Assembly: GCA_900554645.1 (NCBI GenBank)
Contig: USIE01000014.1
Span: 1-33,404, forward strand
Reading direction: 5' to 3'
DNA length: 33,404 nucleotides
Source of the DNA: an uncultured Collinsella sp.
GTDB taxonomy: Bacteria > Actinomycetota > Coriobacteriia > Coriobacteriales > Coriobacteriaceae
A program made the position numbers and the translations under genes. A model generated the notes under the pieces. It had not been told where the DNA came from, did no database searches, and was given only the letters and a program-made list of their open reading frames with translations. Shown here piece after piece: positions 24,035 to 31,423 of the stretch. Positions within the stretch are counted from its first letter, which is position 1, and every line of letters starts with the position of its first letter.

Positions 24035-24633
24035 GGTCGCCTGTTCACCGCAGCTGGGGTCGTCCATACGCCGCAACCAGCGTTCAAAAGCTTGGTACGG
24101 TAACTGCACTTCTGTAATATGCATAGAACAATTGCTATCTTGCATAAAATAACAGCTCAGTCCGGGTTTGCCCGTGCCTACCCCTGTCTGCGCCGTGCAA
24201 AAAACGGAGTTTTCAGCATCGTGGTGCTGTCGGCACCGACGCAATCTTGCAACATACGGGTCCCGAAGCTATTGATTCCCGCCGTTGCGCCCCCGAAGCA
24301 CGTGCCTGCGTCCCGTCAGACCGCGATGCTTGTTCTAAAACACAATATGTATGCGCCTAAAGACGTTGATTAACGCTTTCGATGCGTATACACACAGCTT
24401 GGCGTGCTGAATACTCGCAAAAATGCACGCCGCTCCCTATGGGACCCGTCTGCGGTAGGCGCGAAGCGAGTCGGAGCTTCGCAGAACGGGGCTTGGCGCA
24501 TTACTTGGCGGGCCCGGGGCCCTGCCGCAGGCCTTTGGTGCTGTGGAAAACGCCCGTGTTCGCGTCTGGCTGTGTGGCAAATGTCAGACGGGGCGTCGGA
24601 CGCGCGGACTTTGTGCGTTCGCGCTCATTAGGT
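24035..24633. other. 600-bp gene-free convergent region
   Basis: Both flanking genes end here, yet no credible gene is present. Seen: an AT-rich block (24105-24150) with ATGCATAG / CTA-TCT-TGCAT complementarity; a hairpin GGTGC-TGTCG-GCACC (24223-24237) overlapping CAGCA/TGCTG; a 7-bp hairpin GGCGTGC / GCACGCC (24401-24431); and GCGAAGC / GCTTCGC (24461-24482). No T-run terminator follows the RAYT-like gene. It may be a decayed element or carry an RNA. Confidence 0.4.
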
Positions 24634-24663
24634 AAAAACAGAGCCGCCCGTATCGGGCGGCTC
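24634..24663 (-). terminator. Terminator of the suf operon
   Basis: On the minus strand a perfect 10-bp stem GAGCCGCCCG / CGGGCGGCTC with a 3-nt loop is followed by TGTTTTT. It lies 32 bp after the sufU stop. Confidence 0.9.
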
Positions 24664-24695
24664 GGCAATCAAAAACCTTGGATTCGGGGCATAAG

Positions 24696-25130
24696 CTACT
24701 GGTTTGTTTGCCCCTCGAGCATGCCGTCGAGGGTGCGCCAGGCGAGCTCGGCGCACTTGACGCGGGCGGGCATGTGCGAAATGTCCTGGAGCTGGGCGGC
24801 CTCGTCCAAATCTTCCAGGTCTTCCTCGGAGAGCTGCTCGCCGCGGATCATGGCCAGGAAAAGCCCTGCCAGGCGACGAGCCTCCTCGACCGTCTCGCCG
24901 GTGATGAGGTCTGCCATGATGTCGGCGCTGGCCTGACTGATGGCGCAGCCGTGGCCGGTAAAGGAGGCCTCCTCGATCACGCCGTTCTCGACGCGCAGCT
25001 GCAAGGTGAGCTCGTCGCCGCAGCTGGGGTTGATGCCGTCGTGCTCGTGCGTGGGAGCATCCATCTCGTACTTGTAGTCGGGGTGCGAGTTGTGCTCCAT
25101 AAATGTGGTGGAGGTGTACAGATTACCCAT
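24696..25130 (-). CDS. sufU: SufU, sulfur-transfer / Fe-S scaffold protein
   Basis: A 144-residue SufU/IscU-fold protein. The Zn/cluster ligands are visible as Cys37 and Asp39 in NPSCGDE, Cys62 in GHGCAISQAS, and Cys126 in RVKCAELAW. It has the about 20-residue insertion between the second and third Cys (GLFLAMIRGEQLSEEDLEDLDE) that marks SufU rather than IscU. In Gram-positives SufU accepts persulfide sulfur from SufS. The ATG at 25130 overlaps the sufS stop by 8 bp, giving translational coupling, and is the start where homology begins. It is the last gene of sufCBDSU, followed by a strong terminator. Confidence 0.95.
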   Translation of the reverse strand: MGNLYTSTTFMEHNSHPDYKYEMDAPTHEHDGINPSCGDELTLQLRVENGVIEEASFTGHGCAISQASADIMADLITGETVEEARRLAGLFLAMIRGEQLSEEDLEDLDEAAQLQDISHMPARVKCAELAWRTLDGMLEGQTNQ

Positions 25131-26448
25131 TGAACGTGCTCCAAACGTGATGCAGGCCGGCGATGAACTTGTCAATGTCGGCCTTGTCGTTGTAGAAGGC
25201 CACGCTGGCGCGGCAGCAGGCAAGGTTCTCGACGCCCAGCCAGGTGAGCAGCGGCTGTGCACAGTGGTGACCGGCGCGGATGCAGACGCCGTCCATGTCC
25301 ATGATGCTCGCGACGTCGTGCGGGTGGATGCCGCGGACGTTAAAGCTCACAACGCCGTGGTGGTTGTCCCAATAGATGGAGCCGATGATCTGGACAAAGT
25401 CGAGCTGCATGAGCTCGCCCATCAGGTAGTGGACGAGTGCCTGCTCGCGTGCCTGGATGTTCTCGTAACCCACCGTGTTGACCAGGTAGTCGAGTGCCGC
25501 ACCCGTGGCGAAGATGCCGGCGGCGTCCTGTGTGCCGGCCTCGAATTTCTCGGGAACGGGCGCCCAGACGGCGTCCTGCTCGGTAACAGAGTCGATCATC
25601 TCGCCGCCGGTGAGCATGGGCGGCATGGCGTTGAGCAGGTCCATCTTGCCCCACAGCACGCCGATGCCCATGGGGCCCATAGCCTTGTGTGCGCTAAAGG
25701 CAAAGAAGTCGGCGCCCAGGTCGGCCACATCGACCGGCATGTGCGGCAGCGACTGCGCACCGTCGACGACCAGGTAGCCGCCGTACTTGTGCACGAGCTT
25801 GCCGAGGTTCTTGACCGGGTTCTCGACTCCCAGCACGTTGGAGACCTGACCCACGGCCAGGATCTTGGTCTTGGGTCCCACCTTGGCCAGAACCTCCTCG
25901 GTGGTGAGCTGGCCGGTCTTGGTGGGATAGAGGTAGACGAGCTTGGCGCCGGTCTCGCGGCAGACCTGCTGCCACGGAATCAGGTTGGAGTGGTGCTCCA
26001 TGATGGTGATGACGACCTCGTCACCGGGCTCGAGCACCGTGGGTGCAAAGCTCTTGGCGACCAGGTTGAGCGACTCGCTCGTGTTGCGGGTGAAGACGAC
26101 CTCGTTGGCCTGTGAGGCACCGATGAGGTCGGCGATCTGCTGGCGGACTTTCGCGATGGCGTCGGTGGCCTCGACGGACAGCGAGTACAGGCCGCGCAGG
26201 GGGTTGGCGTTCATGCGCTGATAGAAGTCACGCTCGGCGTCGAGCACACAGGCAGGGCGCTGCGCGGTGGCGGCACTATCGAGGAAGGCGATCTCGGGGT
26301 GCTGCTGGAAAAGCGGGAACTGGCCCTTGTAGGGGTTGGTCTCGATGTCCACGGTGGGCCAGCCGCGCGAAGCCTCGTCGCTGGCGTCGAGCTCCATGGG
26401 CTCGGGGGCAGTACAGGTGTCGCATTTAACGTGCTCGGTGTCGATCAT
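25123..26448 (-). CDS. sufS: Cysteine desulfurase SufS
   Basis: PLP enzyme that removes sulfur from cysteine as a persulfide for cluster building. The 441-residue protein has FLDSAATAQRP, TRNTSESLNLV, IMEHHSNLIPWQ, VDGAQSLPHMPVDV, the Schiff-base Lys255 in FSAHKAMGPMGIG and the persulfide Cys396 in RAGHHCAQP, a short group-II loop. An N-terminal extension of about 35 residues, absent from typical SufS, carries a Cys pair in VKCDTC (Cys9, Cys12). The ATG overlaps the sufD stop as ATGA and has GAGGAG upstream. It is the fourth gene of the operon, coupled on both sides. Confidence 0.96.
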   Translation of the reverse strand: MIDTEHVKCDTCTAPEPMELDASDEASRGWPTVDIETNPYKGQFPLFQQHPEIAFLDSAATAQRPACVLDAERDFYQRMNANPLRGLYSLSVEATDAIAKVRQQIADLIGASQANEVVFTRNTSESLNLVAKSFAPTVLEPGDEVVITIMEHHSNLIPWQQVCRETGAKLVYLYPTKTGQLTTEEVLAKVGPKTKILAVGQVSNVLGVENPVKNLGKLVHKYGGYLVVDGAQSLPHMPVDVADLGADFFAFSAHKAMGPMGIGVLWGKMDLLNAMPPMLTGGEMIDSVTEQDAVWAPVPEKFEAGTQDAAGIFATGAALDYLVNTVGYENIQAREQALVHYLMGELMQLDFVQIIGSIYWDNHHGVVSFNVRGIHPHDVASIMDMDGVCIRAGHHCAQPLLTWLGVENLACCRASVAFYNDKADIDKFIAGLHHVWSTFNG

Positions 26449-27716
26449 GCGAGCTCCTCTTCAAAGTTGTCGATCAGGTTGTTGCCCAGGCGGACGACGG
26501 CGGCGCGGGTGCGCTCGTCGGTGGTGGAAAGTGCGGCGTCCTCCAGCTTGGCGCGGATGAACAGGTCCTCGGCGGCGTTTTGGTCAAGGCCGCGGCAGGC
26601 GAGGTAGAACAGCTGCTCGTCGCGGACGTGACCGATGGTGGCGCCGTGGTTGCCGGCGACGTCGTCCTCGTCGCAGAGAATGACGGGAACGGTCTTGTTG
26701 TCGACCCCCTTGTTGGCCAAAAGCACCGTCTCGCGCTCGGTGCCGGTTGCACCCTTGCAGCCGTGCACGAGGTCGATGGTGCCGCGGTAGACCTTCTTGG
26801 ACGCGCCGGTCAGCACGCCGTTGGCGTCGATCTCGCACTCGGTCTTGCGACCGCGGTGGCGCAGCTCGTAGTTAAAGTCGCGCACCTGCTCTCGGGCGCC
26901 CAGGTAGTCAGTATCGATGGTGACCTTGGCGGTATCGCCCAACAGGTCGCCGGCGAGGCCGGTGGCGCTGGCACCGGCACCCAGGACGGTGTGCTGCACG
27001 TTGACGCGCGCGCCCTCGTCCAGGAACAGGCCGGTGTCGTCGAGCGCGATCCAGCTATCGTCGAGCGTCTGCGTGCAGGTCACGTTGACGGTGGCGTACT
27101 CGTGGGCGCACACGCGTAGCACGGAGCCCACGACACCCTCGCCGGTAACGGGGGAGTCTAGGGCAATATGTAGATCGAGCGTCGACTGGGGACGGGCGAC
27201 GACGTCGATGGCGGCGATGGCCGCGGCGGCATCGACAGCGCTCACGCGCACGGTAACCGTGGCGTGCTTGTATGCGGGCACATCGATGACGATGCGCTTG
27301 GTAGCGTGGTCGGCCAGGTAGGTGTAGGCAGCCTCGCCCATGCCGGTCTCGAAGGCTTCAGCAGGGGAGAGCTCCTCTTCGAGCTTGATGGCGCCGGCCT
27401 GGTAGATGGAGGTGGCGGGCACGTCGAGCTCGGTCTCGGGCGTGATGCGGGCGCGGTCGGCGGCGTCGCCGGGGGCGGAGGCGCGGCGCCCGGGGAAGCG
27501 CTCGGCCATGGCGTCCATGGCGGCGTCGAACGCGTCTGCCACGCCGGTAAACTGCTCGTCCAAGCCCTCGACCTCAACGGCCCCGGTGGGAGCGGCGGCA
27601 AGCTCGTCAGAGAGCTCGAGCTTGGTCTGATTCATCTTCAGCCAGCCCCAAGTTGCAGCCGGCATCGCGTTGACCTGCTCGAGCGTGGTTGCAGCGGTGT
27701 TCGTGGTCTGTTTCAT
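26445..27716 (-). CDS. sufD: Fe-S assembly protein SufD
   Basis: Beta-helix partner of SufB in the SufBC2D scaffold complex. The 423-residue protein has a poorly conserved helical N terminus and the C-terminal SufBD core, with LRHRGRKTECEIDANGVLTGASKKVYRGTIDLVHGCKGATGTERETVLL and HGATIGHVRDEQLFYLACRGLDQNAAEDL, including the conserved His in NHGATIG. The start ATG shares one base with the sufB stop (TAATG), and GGAG lies about 10 nt upstream. It ends in an ATGA overlap with sufS. It is shorter and less conserved than SufB, as usual. Confidence 0.94.
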   Translation of the reverse strand: MKQTTNTAATTLEQVNAMPAATWGWLKMNQTKLELSDELAAAPTGAVEVEGLDEQFTGVADAFDAAMDAMAERFPGRRASAPGDAADRARITPETELDVPATSIYQAGAIKLEEELSPAEAFETGMGEAAYTYLADHATKRIVIDVPAYKHATVTVRVSAVDAAAAIAAIDVVARPQSTLDLHIALDSPVTGEGVVGSVLRVCAHEYATVNVTCTQTLDDSWIALDDTGLFLDEGARVNVQHTVLGAGASATGLAGDLLGDTAKVTIDTDYLGAREQVRDFNYELRHRGRKTECEIDANGVLTGASKKVYRGTIDLVHGCKGATGTERETVLLANKGVDNKTVPVILCDEDDVAGNHGATIGHVRDEQLFYLACRGLDQNAAEDLFIRAKLEDAALSTTDERTRAAVVRLGNNLIDNFEEELA

Positions 27717-29128
27717 TATCCGATCGCTCCTTCCATCTCGAGCTTGATCAGGTTGTTCATCTCAACGGCGTACTCCAGCGGCAGCTCCTTGGAGACCGGG
27801 TTGGCAAAGCCGTTGACGATCATAGTACGGGCCTCTTCCTCCGAGATACCGCGGCTCATCAGGTAGAACACCTTGTCGTCGCCGATGCGGCCGATGGTGG
27901 CCTCGTGGCCGATGTCGACGTTTTTGGCGCGGATGTCCATGGCCGGAATAGTGTCGGAGCGGCTCTGGTCGTCGAGCATCAGCGACTGGCAGCTCACGGT
28001 TGCCTTGGAGCCCTCGGCCTTCGGCGTGGCCACGATAGAGCTGCGGAAGGTCTGGATGCCGCCGCTCTTGGAGATGCCCTTGGTCTCGACGGTTGCCGAG
28101 GTCTCGGGCGCGTTGAGCACGACCTTGCAGCCGGTGTCGAGGTTCTGCCCGGCGCCGGCAAAGGTGATGCCGGTAAAGCTCGACCGGGCGCGGCGGCCGT
28201 TGAGCACGCTCATGGGGTAGAGGTAGCCCACGTGGCTGCCGAAGGAGCCGCTGATCCACTCGATGTCGCCGTCCTCGTCCACGCGCGCACGCTTGGTGTT
28301 GAGGTTGTACATGTTCTTGGACCAGTTCTCGATGGTTGAGTAGCGCAGGTGCGCGCGCTTGCCTACAAAGAGCTCCACAGCGCCGGCGTGGAGGTTGGCC
28401 ACGTTGTACTTGGGCGCGGAGCAGCCCTCGATAAAGTGCAGGTCGGCATCGTCCTCGACGATGATGAGCGTGTGCTCAAACTGGCCGGCGCCCTTGGCGT
28501 TAAGGCGGAAGTAGCTCTGCAGCGGGAAATCGAGCTTGGTGCCCTTGGGCACGTAGACAAACGAGCCGCCCGACCATACGGCGCCGTGCAGGGCCGCAAA
28601 TTTGTGGTCGGTGGGCGGGATGAGCGTCATAAACTTCTCGTGGATGAGCGGTTCCCACTGCGGATCGTGCAGGGCTTCCTCAATACCGGAGTAGACGATG
28701 CCCATCTTGGACGCCGTGTCCTGCATGTTGTGGTAGACGAGCTCGGAGTCGTACTGCGCGCCGACGCCTGCCAGGTAGCTACGCTCGGCCTCGGGGATGC
28801 CCAGGCGCTCAAAGGTGTTCTTGATGTCGTCGGGCACCGACTCCCAGTCGTGCTTTTGGTCGGTGTTGGGCTTGACGTAGGTGACGATGTTATCCATGTC
28901 CAGGCCCTCGATGGAGGGGCCCCACGTCGGATCCGGGAAGCGGTTGAAGATCTCGAGGGACTTGAGGCGCAGGTCGAGCATCCACTGCGGCTCGTCCTTT
29001 TTGGCGCTGATCTCGCGCACGATGTCGGGCGTGATGCCGGCGTCGAGGCGCTCGAATCCCTCCTCGCCATAGGTGAAGTCGTAGAGGCTGCGGTCGATGT
29101 CCGCGACCTCGGTGCGGTTCTTGGTCAT
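27716..29128 (-). CDS. sufB: Fe-S assembly scaffold SufB
   Basis: Core scaffold on which the nascent cluster forms. The 470-residue protein has the SufB N-terminal region (YGEEGFERLDAGITPDIVREIS), then GVQY-equivalent AGVGAQYDSEL, the strongly conserved YFRLNAKGAGQFEHTLIIVEDDADLHFIEGCSAP, SEQ-type beta-helix repeats, and HEATIGRIGDDKVFYLMSRGISEEEA at the end. It starts 12 bp after sufC, with GGGGCG as a modest ribosome site. It overlaps sufD by one base, consistent with equimolar SufB and SufD. Confidence 0.96.
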   Translation of the reverse strand: MTKNRTEVADIDRSLYDFTYGEEGFERLDAGITPDIVREISAKKDEPQWMLDLRLKSLEIFNRFPDPTWGPSIEGLDMDNIVTYVKPNTDQKHDWESVPDDIKNTFERLGIPEAERSYLAGVGAQYDSELVYHNMQDTASKMGIVYSGIEEALHDPQWEPLIHEKFMTLIPPTDHKFAALHGAVWSGGSFVYVPKGTKLDFPLQSYFRLNAKGAGQFEHTLIIVEDDADLHFIEGCSAPKYNVANLHAGAVELFVGKRAHLRYSTIENWSKNMYNLNTKRARVDEDGDIEWISGSFGSHVGYLYPMSVLNGRRARSSFTGITFAGAGQNLDTGCKVVLNAPETSATVETKGISKSGGIQTFRSSIVATPKAEGSKATVSCQSLMLDDQSRSDTIPAMDIRAKNVDIGHEATIGRIGDDKVFYLMSRGISEEEARTMIVNGFANPVSKELPLEYAVEMNNLIKLEMEGAIG

Positions 29129-29140
29129 TGCGTCGCCCCT

Positions 29141-29941
29141 TTACGCCTGCTGCTCGGCAGCGGCAGACTCGGCCTGGGCGCGCTGCTCGGCGGCCTCGCG
29201 CTCGAAGGTCTCAAAGCCGTTCTTGTCGATCCAGGGGATGAGCGAGGCATCGTCCTCGCGCACGATGTGGCCCTTGACCATAACGTGGACGCGGTCGACA
29301 TCCAGGTGCTCCAGGATGCGCGTGTTGTGCGTGATGATGAGCATGGAGCCGTCGCAGCTCTTGCGGTAGGCGTCCATACCGTGGCTGACGGTGGACAGGG
29401 CGTCGACGTCCAGGCCGGAGTCGGTCTCGTCCAAGATGGCGAGCTTGGGCTGCAGCAGCAGAAGCTGGAGCATCTCGACCTTCTTTTTCTCGCCGCCCGA
29501 GAAGCCCACGCCCAGCTCACGGTTGAGGTAGGCGGTATCCATGTTAAGCTCGGCCGCGAGCTCCTTGACGCGACGACGGAATTCCTTGCCCTTCATCTCC
29601 AGGCCGGGGCGGCCGGCGATACTGGCGCGCAAAAAGCTCGACAGTGGCACGCCGGGGATCTCGACCGGGGCCTGGAAGCTCAGGAACAGGCCGGCGCGCG
29701 AGCGCTTGTCGGTGGTGAGCTCGGTGATGTCCTGGCCGTCAAAGACGATGCGGCCGTCGTTGACCGTGTAGACGGGGTCGCCCATGACCAGGTGGCCAAG
29801 GGTGGACTTGCCGGCGCCGTTGGGTCCCATCAACACGTGGGTCTCGCCGGCGGCGACGTTAAGGTTGACGTTGTGGAGGATGGTCTTCTCGTCCACGGAG
29901 GCGGTCAGACCTTCGATGGAAAGCAGCGGATTTGCGCTCAT
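29141..29941 (-). CDS. sufC: Fe-S assembly ATPase SufC
   Basis: ABC-type ATPase that drives the SufB-SufD scaffold; not a transporter. The 266-residue protein has Walker A GPNGAGKST (39-47), the SufC version of the ABC signature GFSGGEKKKVEM, Walker B LAILDETDSGLDVDAL and the switch His in IITHN. A Glu/Ala-rich tail extends about 15 residues beyond the family norm. The ATG at 29941 is preferred over an in-frame one at 29971 because AGAGGG lies 5-8 nt upstream. It is the first gene of the operon, with its promoter in the gap shared with rrf2. Confidence 0.96.
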   Translation of the reverse strand: MSANPLLSIEGLTASVDEKTILHNVNLNVAAGETHVLMGPNGAGKSTLGHLVMGDPVYTVNDGRIVFDGQDITELTTDKRSRAGLFLSFQAPVEIPGVPLSSFLRASIAGRPGLEMKGKEFRRRVKELAAELNMDTAYLNRELGVGFSGGEKKKVEMLQLLLLQPKLAILDETDSGLDVDALSTVSHGMDAYRKSCDGSMLIITHNTRILEHLDVDRVHVMVKGHIVREDDASLIPWIDKNGFETFEREAAEQRAQAESAAAEQQA

Positions 29942-30006
29942 GCTGTCCCTCTCTGTATATGGTGTACTCATAGGTGTACTAAACCCTAGGAATCTTCTCG
30001 GAATAA

Positions 30007-30034
30007 AGTTACTATGGGTTCGGCGTTAGTCAAG
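30007..30034 (-). promoter_or_regulatory. suf operon promoter
   Basis: On the minus strand TTGACT (30029-30034) is followed after 16 bp by TAACTT (30007-30012). A start site near 30000 gives a 60-nt leader to sufC. Confidence 0.5.
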
Positions 30035-30050
30035 GGAAAACCCGACTAAT
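30027..30050. promoter_or_regulatory. Likely operator over the suf -35
   Basis: The inverted repeat TTAGTC (30027-30032) / GACTAA (30045-30050), with inner GGG/CCC pairing, has one arm covering the suf -35 hexamer. A repressor bound here would block RNA polymerase. The divergent Rrf2 protein is the obvious candidate. Confidence 0.45.
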
Positions 30051-30069
30051 CCACTCGACTTTTTAGATG

Positions 30070-30141
30070 TGGGACATAATAATCAGGTTTGTTTGCCCCG
30101 CGTGCATAGGATTTGGGACTAACAAGCCTGATTTTGTCCCA
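30070..30141. repeat. Long interrupted inverted repeat in the rrf2 leader
   Basis: Arms 30081-30093 and 30121-30133 pair at 12 of 13 positions. Outside them TGGGACA (30070-30076) pairs with TGTCCCA (30135-30141). It begins about 90 nt and ends about 20 nt before the rrf2 start codon, just ahead of its GGGAGGG ribosome site. It could be a leader hairpin or paired operators for autoregulation. Confidence 0.55.
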
Positions 30142-30161
30142 GGAACAACGGGAGGGTAGGT

Positions 30162-30593
30162 ATGCTCATTTCTTCTAAGGGCCGCTATGCCCTCCGACTG
30201 ATGATCTATATCGCAGCGCTGGGCGACGCCGAGGGCAAGATCGCTCTGCGCGAGGTCGCCGACCGCGAGCGTATCTCGCAAAAGTATCTGGAGCAGCTGG
30301 TTCGTCCGCTCATGAAGGCGGGCCTGCTTAAGAGCGTGCGCGGCAAGGGCGGCGGCTACATGATGGCCAAGGACCCGGCCGAGGTGCGCGCCGGCGACAT
30401 CCTGCGCGCTGTCGAGGGCAGCACGGCGCCCGTGGCGTGCGACGGCATCGACAACAGCTGCGCCCGCAGTGACCTGTGTTCCACCGTCAAGTTCTGGCGC
30501 GGCCTGGACGATGTGATCGAAAAGTACGTCGACGGCGTGACGTTGGCCGACCTGGCCGCCGTCCCCGAGATCAACTTTGACATTAAGCTGTAG
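30162..30593 (+). CDS. Rrf2-family Fe-S-sensing regulator (IscR/SufR-like role)
   Basis: A 143-residue Rrf2-type regulator. The winged HTH is at residues 1-70 (SSKGRYALRLMIYIA, RISQKYLEQLVRPLMKAGLLKSVRGKGGGY). Three cysteines, Cys93, Cys100 and Cys106, in ACDGIDNSCARSDLC, are spaced almost as in IscR and would bind a [2Fe-2S] cluster. Divergent placement with the suf operon makes it the probable sensor that adjusts suf transcription to Fe-S status. The ribosome site GGGAGGG precedes the ATG at 30162. MNT follows after 8 bp, so part of the transcript may read into the toxin-antitoxin pair. Confidence 0.92.
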   Translation: MLISSKGRYALRLMIYIAALGDAEGKIALREVADRERISQKYLEQLVRPLMKAGLLKSVRGKGGGYMMAKDPAEVRAGDILRAVEGSTAPVACDGIDNSCARSDLCSTVKFWRGLDDVIEKYVDGVTLADLAAVPEINFDIKL

Positions 30594-30601
30594 GGCTGCA
30601 A

Positions 30602-30889
30602 ATGGCATCTCTCGACAAGGTGTATAAGCAAATCGAAGTTTTTGCTCGGGAATGTGACGCCGAGACGGTCGTGTTGTTTGGTTCTCGTGCTCGAGGCGAC
30701 AACTTGCCCAAGAGCGATATTGACATCGCCGTAGCAGGTTGCCGGGATTTCGGCCGTTTCTCATATTTGATCGAGGAACATCTTGATACTCTTTTAGATG
30801 TAGATGTCGTCAATCTCGATGAGCCCTTATCGCAGCAATTGCTCGATGAAATTGCCAGGGATGGTGTGATTCTGTATGAAAAAATATGA
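30602..30889 (+). CDS. mntA: MNT nucleotidyltransferase antitoxin
   Basis: A 95-residue minimal nucleotidyltransferase. The signature GSX10DXD is exact: Gly27-Ser28 in LFGSRARGD and Asp39/Asp41 in SDIDIAV, with a third acidic residue, Asp68, in LDVDVVNLDE. In characterised HEPN/MNT modules this enzyme transfers AMP groups to a Tyr of the HEPN toxin and so inactivates it. It is 14 bp overlapped with the next gene, which is its partner. Codons are visibly AT-richer than in the suf and rrf2 genes, a sign of horizontal gain. An 8-bp gap after rrf2 could allow read-through. Confidence 0.9.
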   Translation: MASLDKVYKQIEVFARECDAETVVLFGSRARGDNLPKSDIDIAVAGCRDFGRFSYLIEEHLDTLLDVDVVNLDEPLSQQLLDEIARDGVILYEKI

Positions 30890-31295
30890 GAACTTTGCCA
30901 GCGCCTTGGCGAATCTTGAGGATGCGCCCAATCAGGATCTCAATAATGATTTTGTTCAGAGTGGATTGATTAATAAGTTCAATCTTCAATTTGAACTGAG
31001 CTGGAAGCTCCTTAAGCGTCTGCTCGAGTATGAGGGCGCCACGCTTGCCGCGTCGGGGTCTCCTCGTGCCATCTTGAAGGAGTCCTACCGATTCTACGAC
31101 TTTATTGATGAGGCAGCCTGGCTGGATATGCTCAGAGACCGCAATACGAACGTCCATATCTACGACAACAAGCTCGCTCAAGATTTGATTCAGCGCATCT
31201 TGAACGTCTATATTCCCGCTTTCTGTCAGTTGAGAGACGGGCTGACGAAACGTTACGGCGAGCTTCTGTTGGCGCCCGACGACCAGTTTGTCTAA
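30876..31295 (+). CDS. hepT: HEPN-domain RNase toxin (HI0074-like)
   Basis: A 139-residue all-helical protein of the nucleotidyltransferase-substrate-binding/HEPN group. The motif RX4HXY is present as Arg89-NTNV-His94-Ile-Tyr96 in RDRNTNVHIY. Arg and His are the RNase residues and Tyr96 the expected AMP acceptor. The N-terminal helices (FASALANLED, FELSWKLLKRLLEYEG) form the four-helix bundle. It overlaps the MNT gene by 14 bp, giving coupled synthesis with the antitoxin first. It is AT-rich like its partner. Confidence 0.9.
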   Translation: MKKYENFASALANLEDAPNQDLNNDFVQSGLINKFNLQFELSWKLLKRLLEYEGATLAASGSPRAILKESYRFYDFIDEAAWLDMLRDRNTNVHIYDNKLAQDLIQRILNVYIPAFCQLRDGLTKRYGELLLAPDDQFV

Positions 31296-31337
31296 TTCCT
31301 TAAGATTTCGCGGAGGGTTGTTGCCGTTTACCGAGGG

Positions 31338-31353
31338 GTTGTTGTGCAACAAC
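31338..31353 (+). promoter_or_regulatory. Hairpin and candidate promoter before surface protein
   Basis: GTTGTTGTGCAACAAC forms a 6- to 7-bp hairpin. It overlaps TTGTGC (31342-31347), which is 17 bp before AATACT (31365-31370), a weak -35/-10 pair for the surface-protein gene. A related GGGTTGTTG stretch occurs just upstream. Confidence 0.3.
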
Positions 31354-31423
31354 GGGTGAGCTGCAATACTAATTTTTATCTTTGCAAACTGAACTTTAAC
31401 TACACCAATGCAGGGAGGATCTT

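Noticed and set aside
24119..24373. 84-codon open frame in the gap after the RAYT-like gene
   Set aside because: No ribosome site, no recognisable domain, and hairpin-rich sequence; kept only as part of the unexplained region.
28349..29989. 546-codon plus-strand open frame antisense to sufB and sufC
   Set aside because: It lies entirely opposite well-identified suf genes.
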